DNA from: a virus
Virus record (IMG/VR): IMGVR_UViG_3300009790_000028
Coordinates: 1 to 39,094 of that record
Strand: one strand, 5' to 3'
DNA length: 39,094 nucleotides
The position numbers and the translations under genes were made by a program. The notes beneath the pieces are model-generated. The model saw nothing but the letters and a program-made list of their open reading frames with translations. It was not told the DNA's origin and ran no database searches. The first letter of the stretch is position 1; the number at the start of each line of letters is the position of its first letter. Positions 7,301 to 13,095 of this stretch are shown piece by piece.

Positions 7301-7332
7301 AGTCAACATTTTTTTTTGACTAAATTTTTTTT
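7301..7332 (+). terminator. Possible rho-independent terminator before the synthetase gene
   Basis: AGTCAA (7301-7306) can pair with TTGACT (7316-7321), with a T-rich loop, and AAATTTTTTTT follows. The stem is AT-rich and weak. It lies between the membrane genes and the aminoacyl-tRNA-synthetase-like gene. Confidence 0.45.
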
Positions 7333-7369
7333 GATCATTTTTTAACTACTATCAAAAAGGAAAAAAGAA

Positions 7370-8185
7370 ATGACTCAATTAATAAACCCCACGAAGTTTA
7401 CAGATACAGTTGGCCTTTTAAGGTCATTTTTTTTGAGCAAAGGATTCTTAGAAGTCCATACTCAGAATAGACTATCAATACTCGCCGCTTGTGAAGATCC
7501 ATTCAATGTAGCGACTTACAATTACGAAGGGCAAGTTTGGCCCTTACCACAAACGGGCCAGATGTGGCTCGAACACGAACTATTAAGTAGCCCCTCTAGT
7601 AAGGGGTTTTTTTGTGTCTCCACTTCCTATAGGCAAGAACCAAATGCTATCCCAGGTAGACATGATACAATATTTCCAATGTTTGAATTTGAAATGCCAG
7701 GAACATTAGATGATCTAAAAGCAATGGAAGTAGAATTATGTAAGCATTTAGGATTTGATGACTTAACAGAAAAGACATATAAAGAATGGCAAGAACACTT
7801 TGGTGTTGATGGAGAGCTAGAAGCAAGACATGAAGAAACTATGTTTGAAAAGTATGGTAGTTGTATGATTACTAACTTTCCAGAGTTTACAAGTCCATTC
7901 TGGAATATGAAACGTTATGAAGATGGCGTTACAAGTAAGAAAATAGATGTAATACTAGGTGGAATGGAAACAATAGGTTCAGCAGAACGTTCAACTGATG
8001 TAGAACAGATGAGAGATACGTTTCATACAATTACTGATGGTGCTTATAGTAAGTTGCTATTCGAATTGTTTGGTAAAGAAAGAGTAGAGGCAGAGCTAGA
8101 GAAGTTCTTAGAGTTTGATTTCTTTCCACGTGTAGGTGGGGGAATTGGAATGACTAGAATGATTAGTGCCTTGGACACCCTATGA
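7370..8185 (+). CDS. Stand-alone class II aminoacyl-tRNA synthetase core, AsnRS-like (or AsnA-like)
   Basis: A 271-residue protein with the complete class II catalytic core. Motif 1-like FLSKGFLEVHTQ is at residues 21-32. LPQTGQMWLEHEL (59-71) corresponds to the AsnRS/AspRS amino-acid site. Motif 2 YRQEPNAIPGRHD (87-99) carries Arg88 and Glu90 and is followed by FPMFEFE. Motif 3 is GGGIGMTR (256-263) with Arg263. SPFWNMKRYEDG and GMETIGSAERS resemble AsnRS. Full AsnRS is about 430-470 residues; the N-terminal OB-fold anticodon-binding domain is absent. It may charge tRNA with Asn, or make asparagine like AsnA. AAAGGAAAAAAG precedes the ATG. A chimeric GUU tRNA follows 62 bases downstream, and a terminator-like hairpin lies inside the gene. 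Confidence 0.82.
   Translation: MTQLINPTKFTDTVGLLRSFFLSKGFLEVHTQNRLSILAACEDPFNVATYNYEGQVWPLPQTGQMWLEHELLSSPSSKGFFCVSTSYRQEPNAIPGRHDTIFPMFEFEMPGTLDDLKAMEVELCKHLGFDDLTEKTYKEWQEHFGVDGELEARHEETMFEKYGSCMITNFPEFTSPFWNMKRYEDGVTSKKIDVILGGMETIGSAERSTDVEQMRDTFHTITDGAYSKLLFELFGKERVEAELEKFLEFDFFPRVGGGIGMTRMISALDTL
7527..7560 (+). promoter_or_regulatory. Two mutually exclusive hairpins inside the synthetase gene
   Basis: AAGGGC (7527-7532) pairs with GCCCTT (7540-7545), or TGGCCC (7538-7543) pairs with GGGCCA (7555-7560). They share bases 7540-7543, so only one can form. They lie just upstream of a terminator-like hairpin, an arrangement like an attenuator switch. They are also coding sequence, so the pairing might be fortuitous. 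Confidence 0.4.
7591..7613 (+). terminator. Terminator-like hairpin inside the synthetase coding region
   Basis: CCCCT (7591-7595) and AGGGG (7602-7606) pair around CTAGTA and are followed directly by seven T. This is an intrinsic-terminator shape about 220 bases into the ORF. The codons are CCC and GGG, both rare in this AT-rich genome. It may attenuate transcription of the synthetase and of the tRNA downstream. Confidence 0.5.
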
Positions 8186-8244
8186 GTAAAGAAGAATATA
8201 AAAAGTACGTTGAGCTATTAAAAAGGATAGCAAACGTAAAATAA
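8182..8244 (+). CDS. 20-residue ORF coupled to the synthetase gene
   Basis: Encodes MSKEEYKKYVELLKRIANVK, a short basic amphipathic helix. Its ATG overlaps the synthetase stop (ATGA) and it ends 3 bases before the tRNA. It could be a real microprotein, a helper that binds the tRNA or synthetase, or merely a translated spacer. No known family. Confidence 0.4.
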   Translation: MSKEEYKKYVELLKRIANVK

Positions 8245-8247
8245 TAA

Positions 8248-8334
8248 TCTAGGGTGGTGGAATTGGTAGACACGATAGACTGTTTATCTATTACTCAAAC
8301 GAGTGTGGAGGTTCGAGTCCTCCCCCTAGAGCCA
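8248..8334 (+). tRNA. Chimeric tRNA: leucine-type body with Asn anticodon GUU and encoded CCA
   Basis: The cloverleaf is clear. Acceptor TCTAGGG (8248-8254) pairs with CCCTAGA (8324-8330). D-arm GTGGAATTGGTAGACAC is nearly identical to bacterial tRNA-Leu. Anticodon stem ATAGA/TCTAT (8275-8279, 8287-8291) closes loop CTGTTTA, anticodon GTT at 8282-8284. The long variable arm (8292-8306) has stem ACTC/GAGT, and the T-arm is GGAGG-TTCGAGT-CCTCC. Discriminator is G73 (8331), as in tRNA-Asn, not A73 as in tRNA-Leu, and CCA is encoded. Position 37 is U, where a purine is normal. The anticodon and G73 are AsnRS identity elements; the body is class II. It sits in the synthetase transcript and must be excised from it. 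Confidence 0.88.
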
Positions 8335-8351
8335 AATAGAAGGACAAATAA

Positions 8352-8744
8352 ATGAAATTATTTCAAGATGGAGATTTTACAAGTCATGCTGGGCTACCTT
8401 TAAAATGGAAGTTAGAGTGTGATGCTATTACAGACGAAGAATGGAGATGTATAGCAAAGATGATTATGGATTATCAAACGGAGCCTTTTTCTAAAGCGGT
8501 AGGAATACCTAGAGGTGGATTAAAATTAGCAGAAGCATTACAACCTTATGCTTCTAATAATTCCAGTGATCAAGTTTTAATTTGTGATGATGTGTTTACT
8601 ACTGGAACAAGTATGGTAGACTTTATTAAAGAACATTATCCTAACTGGACTAGGGCTATGGGACATAGGTGGGTAGTATTTGCTCGTAATAAATCTTATG
8701 TTGATCCTTATTATACAAGAGCTTTGTTTCAAATGCCTGTATAA
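8352..8744 (+). CDS. Phosphoribosyltransferase-like protein
   Basis: A 130-residue protein with the PRPP-binding signature VLICDDVFTTGTS at residues 75-87 (two acidic residues followed by TTGTS) and an upstream SKAVGIPRGGLKLAEAL that forms the family's flexible loop region. This is the type I PRTase fold, found in orotate, adenine and hypoxanthine phosphoribosyltransferases; the base cannot be chosen from sequence alone. GAAGGAC precedes the ATG, 17 bases after the tRNA end. It probably belongs to the synthetase-tRNA transcript and could serve nucleotide salvage. Confidence 0.8.
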   Translation: MKLFQDGDFTSHAGLPLKWKLECDAITDEEWRCIAKMIMDYQTEPFSKAVGIPRGGLKLAEALQPYASNNSSDQVLICDDVFTTGTSMVDFIKEHYPNWTRAMGHRWVVFARNKSYVDPYYTRALFQMPV

Positions 8745-8748
8745 GTTT

Positions 8749-8823
8749 TGGTATTCCCTAGGAGAATCGAACTCCTCTTTTCAGGATGAAAACCTGATGT
8801 CCTAACCGATAGACGAAGGGAAC
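8749..8823 (-). tRNA. tRNA-Glu (UUC) with encoded CCA
   Basis: Acceptor GTTCCCT (8823-8817) pairs with AGGGAAT, with a G-U pair at 1-72. D-arm region CGTCTATCGGTTAGGAC is typical of tRNA-Glu. Anticodon stem TCAGG/CCTGA closes loop TTTTCAT with anticodon TTC (plus-strand 8788-8790 reads gaa). The T-arm is GAGGAGTTCGATTCTCCT. CCA is encoded (8749-8751). The discriminator is A73, where bacterial tRNA-Glu usually has G. It lies convergent to the phosphoribosyltransferase gene. Confidence 0.92.
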
Positions 8824-8826
8824 ATA

Positions 8827-9798
8827 TTAAACTTTAGCATATACTTCTTCCCATTTCGTAGCTATAGCTTTAGGTGAGTATGTTCTTTCAATAAACTTTT
8901 GTGCCTTTTCAATCTTTTTAATTACTTCTTCTGGATGATCTATCATCTGTTGATACTTTTTACCTAAGTCACCAATGTATAAAAACTTTTCTAAATCATG
9001 GTAACTTGGTATGCCAGGTGTTGTTAATACTATTCTACCTTGTTGTAAAGCATCAACGGGTCTATTGTTACCTTTACAAGATGAATGCCTATCACTAACA
9101 ACAGGCAATAAAACAAAATCAGCTTCTTCTACTAGCTTACCTTGTTCGTTAAAGTCCCATGGGATTAATGTTTTATGCTCTTTTAAGATTTGCTTATCTA
9201 CAATTTTTCTTTCTTCTACAGTTTTGTTAAAATACCCAGGAATCTTTTTGACAATTTTATATAGCTTAGGCACATCACCTGTTATGTTTGTCATTATTTT
9301 TACATTAGTTTTTCTAACTCTGTTTAAAATTTCTTTAATAACTGTCCATCCTAATTTAGCATGATTGCCATCAGACCCATAGTAAAAAGCATTCATAGTT
9401 TTTTTAACTTTGAACTTTGGTTTTCCTTTAGGTCTTTCTGTAGGATCAGGTATAACAATTGAATCAGTTTTTGTTTCTTGTTTTATTAGATCTTTTAATG
9501 TATAACAAGTTGTAGTAACGGCATCGGCATTTGGTATAGTAAAATACCAATGTTTAAAAGTTTTAAACTTATCGTCGGCAATATCTACAATGTATTTTAT
9601 ATTGTTTGACATACAATACTCAGCATCTTCTTTGGTATGCTTTTTACCCAATACTGCTACATCGTCTGGCTTTAAAGATGTTATATCATCTGTAACCCTA
9701 CTGTCATTTATTTTGCTTGAAGGTATCGTAGCTCTTGCTCTATAAGAATAAGGCGTTGGACGATCACTTTCTAATATAGGTGTGATGAATACGAGCAT
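8827..9798 (-). CDS. Glycosyltransferase (GT4-like)
   Basis: A 323-residue protein. The C-terminal half has the GT-B nucleotide-sugar layout: YYGSDGNHAKLGW, then WDFNEQGKLVEEADFVLLPV, NRPVDALQQGRIVLTTPGIP and a C-terminal helix EKAQKFIERTYSPKAIATKW typical of group 1 glycosyltransferases. It may glucosylate phage DNA, virion proteins or the host surface; the acceptor is unknown. Its ATG lies exactly 5 bases after a late-type TAAATA (9804-9809), so the mRNA could be leaderless, or it is expressed by read-through from upstream genes. Confidence 0.75.
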   Translation of the reverse strand: MLVFITPILESDRPTPYSYRARATIPSSKINDSRVTDDITSLKPDDVAVLGKKHTKEDAEYCMSNNIKYIVDIADDKFKTFKHWYFTIPNADAVTTTCYTLKDLIKQETKTDSIVIPDPTERPKGKPKFKVKKTMNAFYYGSDGNHAKLGWTVIKEILNRVRKTNVKIMTNITGDVPKLYKIVKKIPGYFNKTVEERKIVDKQILKEHKTLIPWDFNEQGKLVEEADFVLLPVVSDRHSSCKGNNRPVDALQQGRIVLTTPGIPSYHDLEKFLYIGDLGKKYQQMIDHPEEVIKKIEKAQKFIERTYSPKAIATKWEEVYAKV

Positions 9799-9803
9799 AA
9801 CAG

Positions 9804-9809
9804 TATTTA
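9804..9809 (-). promoter_or_regulatory. Late-type element (TAAATAC) directly before the glycosyltransferase ATG
   Basis: TAAATA, five bases, then ATG at 9798. In T4 the transcript starts five bases after this hexamer's last A, so the start codon would be at +1. The same spacing occurs at 23148-23142. The element overlaps the end of the preceding gene, so chance is possible. Confidence 0.4.
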
Positions 9810-10118
9810 CTAAACTGTTTCTATTTCAGCTGTCGTTATTGATATGACATTAGCCCAGATAAAACTACGCCAACCCTCTGCTTTAATATCCCAAACACTT
9901 TGGTTGTCTGGATTGCTTGGTTTGGGTTCTTCACCTTCTGCTAATGGTTTAGGTCTTGCTTCTAACGGAATAGCACTTGTCATAAGTGTACAAGTCATTA
10001 CACGTTTCTCGCCATTCTTCTTTGTAAAAGTAACTTCTAAGATCTTACTTTGTAAATCTTCCTTAATTTCAGCTTGACGAGTTACATCATCAAACCCTAC
10101 ATCTTCAAAAATACTCAT
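9810..10118 (-). CDS. Small protein with a probable SH3-like beta-barrel
   Basis: A 102-residue protein. It has the pattern VTFTKKNGEKRVMTCTLM, later VWDIKAEGWRSFIWANVISI, known from small phage proteins annotated as SH3-type beta-barrel or DUF2693-like. The middle is Pro/Glu-rich (PKPLAEGEEPKPSNPDN). It begins 11 bases after the 10462-10130 gene. Biochemical role is unknown. Confidence 0.6.
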   Translation of the reverse strand: MSIFEDVGFDDVTRQAEIKEDLQSKILEVTFTKKNGEKRVMTCTLMTSAIPLEARPKPLAEGEEPKPSNPDNQSVWDIKAEGWRSFIWANVISITTAEIETV

Positions 10119-10129
10119 TTAAATCTCCG

Positions 10130-10462
10130 TTAAAAGTTGTGTCCACATTCAGGACAAGTATGTTGTTGAGTGTGTTTCATTGCTTGTGGTGAATCTTTTG
10201 TAAACCACAATTCAAATAACGTTGCTACGGCAGGATCCTTAAACATATAACAATACTCGCCCGTAGTCTTATCAGCCGTAAAGTCGTAGTCTTTGTATTT
10301 CTTTTGACCACACCCTACTAAAAATTCTCTGGCGTGAGGTAAAGGCCTTACTTTACTTCCCCATACCATTTGGCCTTGTTGATTTTTAAATGTAAAAGAA
10401 TAAGTCATATCCTTTTTACTTTCTGCTTTAACTATTACGTCAGTCCACTTGTTTAGTTTCAT
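10130..10462 (-). CDS. Unknown protein with a C-terminal half zinc-ribbon
   Basis: A 110-residue protein ending CPECGHNF, a Cys-X2-Cys-Gly-His knuckle, with another Cys near residue 51 (GCGQKK) and histidines between (MKHTQQHT). This looks like a partial or single zinc-binding site. The body is basic and rich in aromatics. It overlaps the stop of the upstream membrane gene by one base. Nucleic acid binding is a possibility only. Confidence 0.5.
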   Translation of the reverse strand: MKLNKWTDVIVKAESKKDMTYSFTFKNQQGQMVWGSKVRPLPHAREFLVGCGQKKYKDYDFTADKTTGEYCYMFKDPAVATLFELWFTKDSPQAMKHTQQHTCPECGHNF

Positions 10463-10779
10463 TATACACCTCCGAAGTAGTATTTTAATAAACCCATAAA
10501 GATTAGTGTTACTAAGACACCATTAAGTAATATCAATGCTCTATCGTGCCACAAGTAACCAACCCAGAACCAACCTACTGTTCCTGCTAATCCAAACCAT
10601 AAATCAATATGTGGTAATGTTCCTGTTGCTCTAGCCGATGTGGCTATTAGAATTAGTATAACTGAAATCCATTTAACAAACCAAGATAAATCACCCTTAG
10701 GTGTTATCTTCTTAAACACTCTTGTTGAGTCAAGAGCTTTAATTTTATCGTTAAGTTTTAATCTTTTATTCTCCGCCAT
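10462..10779 (-). CDS. Small integral membrane protein, three hydrophobic segments
   Basis: A 105-residue protein. After a basic 30-residue N-terminus come three hydrophobic stretches: WFVKWISVILILIATSA, IDLWFGLAGTVGWFWVGYLW and ILLNGVLVTLIFMGLL. The second has a Trp/Gly pattern reminiscent of SWEET or PnuC-like small permeases, but it is too short to assign. It overlaps its upstream gene by 14 bases, as expected in an operon. Confidence 0.6.
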   Translation of the reverse strand: MAENKRLKLNDKIKALDSTRVFKKITPKGDLSWFVKWISVILILIATSARATGTLPHIDLWFGLAGTVGWFWVGYLWHDRALILLNGVLVTLIFMGLLKYYFGGV

Positions 10780-11518
10780 CTATTACCTTTACATAATTTA
10801 AACTTGTTTCCCAAGCACCTTGGTACATTTTACTTTTACCTAAACGTTTGATCTTTGCTTTAATATTAATAACATCATCTTTTTCGCCTAAGTTGTTTCC
10901 GTTCCAAAAGTTAACAAGAAACTTGTCGTTGTATATTCCTGTATAAATGTAAGACTCATAGTTCCTAGAGTAAAATACATTTACTAGCTTAACAGTACCT
11001 TCTATTGAATCTTTAACTGAGCCTATGTATTCGTCAGCACACTCAGAAGTAATAATATCTTCAAGGCTTTCTTTAGCTAAATCTCTGTAATAAGCTGATG
11101 GTGTACTAACTAACAAGCCTACTTCTTGAGCAGATACTTCATCTTTATCTAGTACTTTCCAAATATTTTCTGTGTATTGATCTAACTGTCCGCCCATAGC
11201 ACTAAACAGTTTGCCTTGAAAGTGTCCGTGAATTTCGTTAACAGTTTGCTTGTCATCTTCTGTAATTGTTAAGTCTAATGTCTTAACAAATTTAGCATCT
11301 TTCTCATCACGACAGTTGCCTAGTAAGTGAGCATAAACTATACTTTTGTTAGCAAGTTTAGTTACAACCCATTCAGTTGGCTCATCGCCGTTTTTAATAT
11401 ATTTTGTTTGAGATTCTTTTAGATACTCGCCGTTAATTCGTTGTGCCATAACAGATGCTTCAAGTACTTCTCTAGCATCATACATTTTTAATGGCCTTTG
11501 AGTTTTTAGGAACATCAT
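10766..11518 (-). CDS. Unknown protein with a possible C-terminal OB-fold
   Basis: A 250-residue protein starting MMFLKTQRPLKMYDAREVLE. The C-terminal part (VINIKAKIKRLGKSK, then GAWETSLNYVKVID) follows the strand pattern of small OB-fold nucleic-acid-binding modules attached to phage replication enzymes. I chose the ATG at 11518 because it overlaps the upstream stop (ATGA) with AAGGATGGCGG ahead; the longer frame begins deep in the upstream gene. A DNA-metabolism role is suggested but not shown. Confidence 0.5.
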   Translation of the reverse strand: MMFLKTQRPLKMYDAREVLEASVMAQRINGEYLKESQTKYIKNGDEPTEWVVTKLANKSIVYAHLLGNCRDEKDAKFVKTLDLTITEDDKQTVNEIHGHFQGKLFSAMGGQLDQYTENIWKVLDKDEVSAQEVGLLVSTPSAYYRDLAKESLEDIITSECADEYIGSVKDSIEGTVKLVNVFYSRNYESYIYTGIYNDKFLVNFWNGNNLGEKDDVINIKAKIKRLGKSKMYQGAWETSLNYVKVIDGGE

Positions 11519-11904
11519 GCCGCCATCCTTGCTTCTGCTATAGCATGAATACAAATTTTATAATTTTCTTGTGTAGGCTTCATACCGTTTTGCTTACACA
11601 ATTTCTTTGCTTGAGGAGTCATAAAACCTTTTGCCTCTAGCATATCTAATGGTGACTTACCAGCTTTATATCCTTCAGCAAATTCTTCAACTGTGAAGTT
11701 TTTAACTAGGAAGTTTTTAAAAGCACCTTGAAAGAATACATACTTAAACCTAGCAATAAAAAGTTCTACTGGCATACCGTAACGTGATGGATGAATACCT
11801 TTTCTACCATACACTTCTTCATATGTAGGCTGTCCTTCATATGTGCCATTATACATTAAATATCCACCGTGGTAACTAAACTTTGTTTTGTCAAACTGTG
11901 TCAT
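11515..11904 (-). CDS. Unknown small protein, first gene of an early operon
   Basis: A 129-residue basic protein starting MTQFDKTKFSYHGGYLMYNG with a clear AAGGAGCAAAA before the ATG. It contains EEFAEGYKAGKSPLDMLEAKGFMTPQAKKLCK, a helical region ending in Cys-rich KICIHAIAEARM. No known domain. It is first after the promoter at 11934-11961 and leads the unit to 8827. Confidence 0.55.
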   Translation of the reverse strand: MTQFDKTKFSYHGGYLMYNGTYEGQPTYEEVYGRKGIHPSRYGMPVELFIARFKYVFFQGAFKNFLVKNFTVEEFAEGYKAGKSPLDMLEAKGFMTPQAKKLCKQNGMKPTQENYKICIHAIAEARMAA

Positions 11905-11933
11905 TTTTGCTCCTTTTTATTAACTATACATAT

Positions 11934-11961
11934 AGTATAGCATCTTTTGGAGGGAAGTCAA
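11934..11961 (-). promoter_or_regulatory. Early promoter for the 11904-8827 unit
   Basis: TTGACT (11956-11961), a 16-base spacer and TATACT (11934-11939), with extended TGC before the -10 and the shared GGTTGACT context at the -35. Confidence 0.75.
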
Positions 11962-11995
11962 CCAAAAATGTGGTATTTTTATGGTATTTTAGTGA

Positions 11996-12376
11996 TTATT
12001 CTGGAAGATCGGGTGTAAGTAGCTTCAAAGTGATGTGTTTTTCTACTTCTTGCTCGTATTTTTCAGCCAACTTTTTAATATGAGGATATTCTTTTTCTAT
12101 TTCCTTGTTTCTTTTAAGATCTTCTGGAATACCTAATGCTTTTTCAATTTTAGATAATCTTGACCCAATATGTTCAACTTTTTCTAAAACTTCTGTGTTT
12201 GCTGTACTTTCCATTGTGTCTGAATCGTAGCTAAATGAAACGTCAAGTCCTGACGAGTTTGTCACAGTAGTATAACTTGGACTCAAGGTGTACTCTGATT
12301 TATCATCCCAAGAATCTAATGTTGTTTTAACGTCTTCTAGGTCTAGCTCTAACTGATATTGATCTTCGGGATTCAT
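11996..12376 (-). CDS. Unknown acidic protein with a C-terminal coiled coil
   Basis: A 126-residue protein. The N-terminal half is Ser/Thr/Asp-rich (SPSYTTVTNSSGLDVSFSYD) and the C-terminal half is charged and helical (VEHIGSRLSKIEKALGI, then KRNKEIEKEYPHIKKLAEKY). It overlaps the lectin-fold gene's stop by 4 bases and is last in a late-type unit with the radical SAM gene. It may be a structural accessory protein. Confidence 0.55.
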   Translation of the reverse strand: MNPEDQYQLELDLEDVKTTLDSWDDKSEYTLSPSYTTVTNSSGLDVSFSYDSDTMESTANTEVLEKVEHIGSRLSKIEKALGIPEDLKRNKEIEKEYPHIKKLAEKYEQEVEKHITLKLLTPDLPE

Positions 12377-13095
12377 GTTATAGGTTCTCCTTTTTTTATA
12401 TAAGATTCTGTTACATAGCTTTCAATTCCATTTTTATCTACGTACGGATAAAGAGGTAGAGGCACTTCCGCCACCTCTTCTTTATTAACAGGTTGATATT
12501 CAACTTTTACATTATGAAATATATGTGTAATGTCACATTTAGATTCTAGAGTATAAACTCCAAATTTGAAATAAGGTGGTGATGTTATTAGTTTTCTAGT
12601 AGATGCTAGGTATTTGTTGTCAATGTAAAAATCAACATTAATAAAGTCTTTACGATATTTTATCTCTACTCTAAGATTAAATAAGTTTGTTGCTTTAACA
12701 TCTGGTATGTCTCTTGGTTCAATACGAAACTCTTTATGCTCATTAATAACTAGCTTGATATAATTCTCAGGTTCTTCATAGCCATCTTCCCAATGTAATT
12801 GCCACATACAATTACTATTTCCTTCTATTTGATCAGCTTCTATACGAATGTCGCCGGACCAGATATAATCTCCTTCAACAATAGAAGATGACGTGGCTTC
12901 ACATCTTTCTTTAAAATTATACAATAAGTTACCTTCTGGATCATATGCTGGAAGATCGTCACCAGGGCTTTTTCCAGGAACACCTTTTTTAATTTTAAAA
13001 ACAAATTTATTATTTGTATTGTCGTGTTCGTCTCGAGTGTATAGATATTCGCTGTCACAACTGGGCCTCCAAAACTTATCGTTGGATAATATCAT
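12373..13095 (-). CDS. Concanavalin-like (polysaccharide-lyase type) beta-sandwich protein
   Basis: A 240-residue protein. The pattern KERCEATSSSIVEGDYIWSG, then NCMWQLHWEDGYEEPEN, LRVEIKYRKDFINVDFYIDN and YFKFGVYTLESK matches the jelly-roll arrangement of heparin-lyase-like or glucanase-like domains (Gln/His/Trp strand, then a short ligand-side strand and a final lysine/tyrosine strand). It could bind or cut surface glycan, perhaps as a tail-associated protein. It overlaps the radical SAM gene by 4 bases. Catalytic residues cannot be confirmed. Confidence 0.5.
   Translation of the reverse strand: MILSNDKFWRPSCDSEYLYTRDEHDNTNNKFVFKIKKGVPGKSPGDDLPAYDPEGNLLYNFKERCEATSSSIVEGDYIWSGDIRIEADQIEGNSNCMWQLHWEDGYEEPENYIKLVINEHKEFRIEPRDIPDVKATNLFNLRVEIKYRKDFINVDFYIDNKYLASTRKLITSPPYFKFGVYTLESKCDITHIFHNVKVEYQPVNKEEVAEVPLPLYPYVDKNGIESYVTESYIKKGEPIT

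Noticed and set aside
7301-7369. T-box or tRNA-sensing leader upstream of the synthetase
   Set aside because: Only a weak AT-rich hairpin and T-runs are seen; there is no specifier loop or T-box sequence.
8248-8334. Reading the plus-strand tRNA as an ordinary tRNA-Leu
   Set aside because: No leucine anticodon can be placed: the only 7-base loop with a 5-bp stem (ATAGA/TCTAT) is CTGTTTA, which gives GUU. G73 also departs from tRNA-Leu.
12840-13058. 72-codon minus-strand ORF inside the lectin-fold gene
   Set aside because: It is in another frame of a well-supported gene and its composition is typical of a shifted frame.
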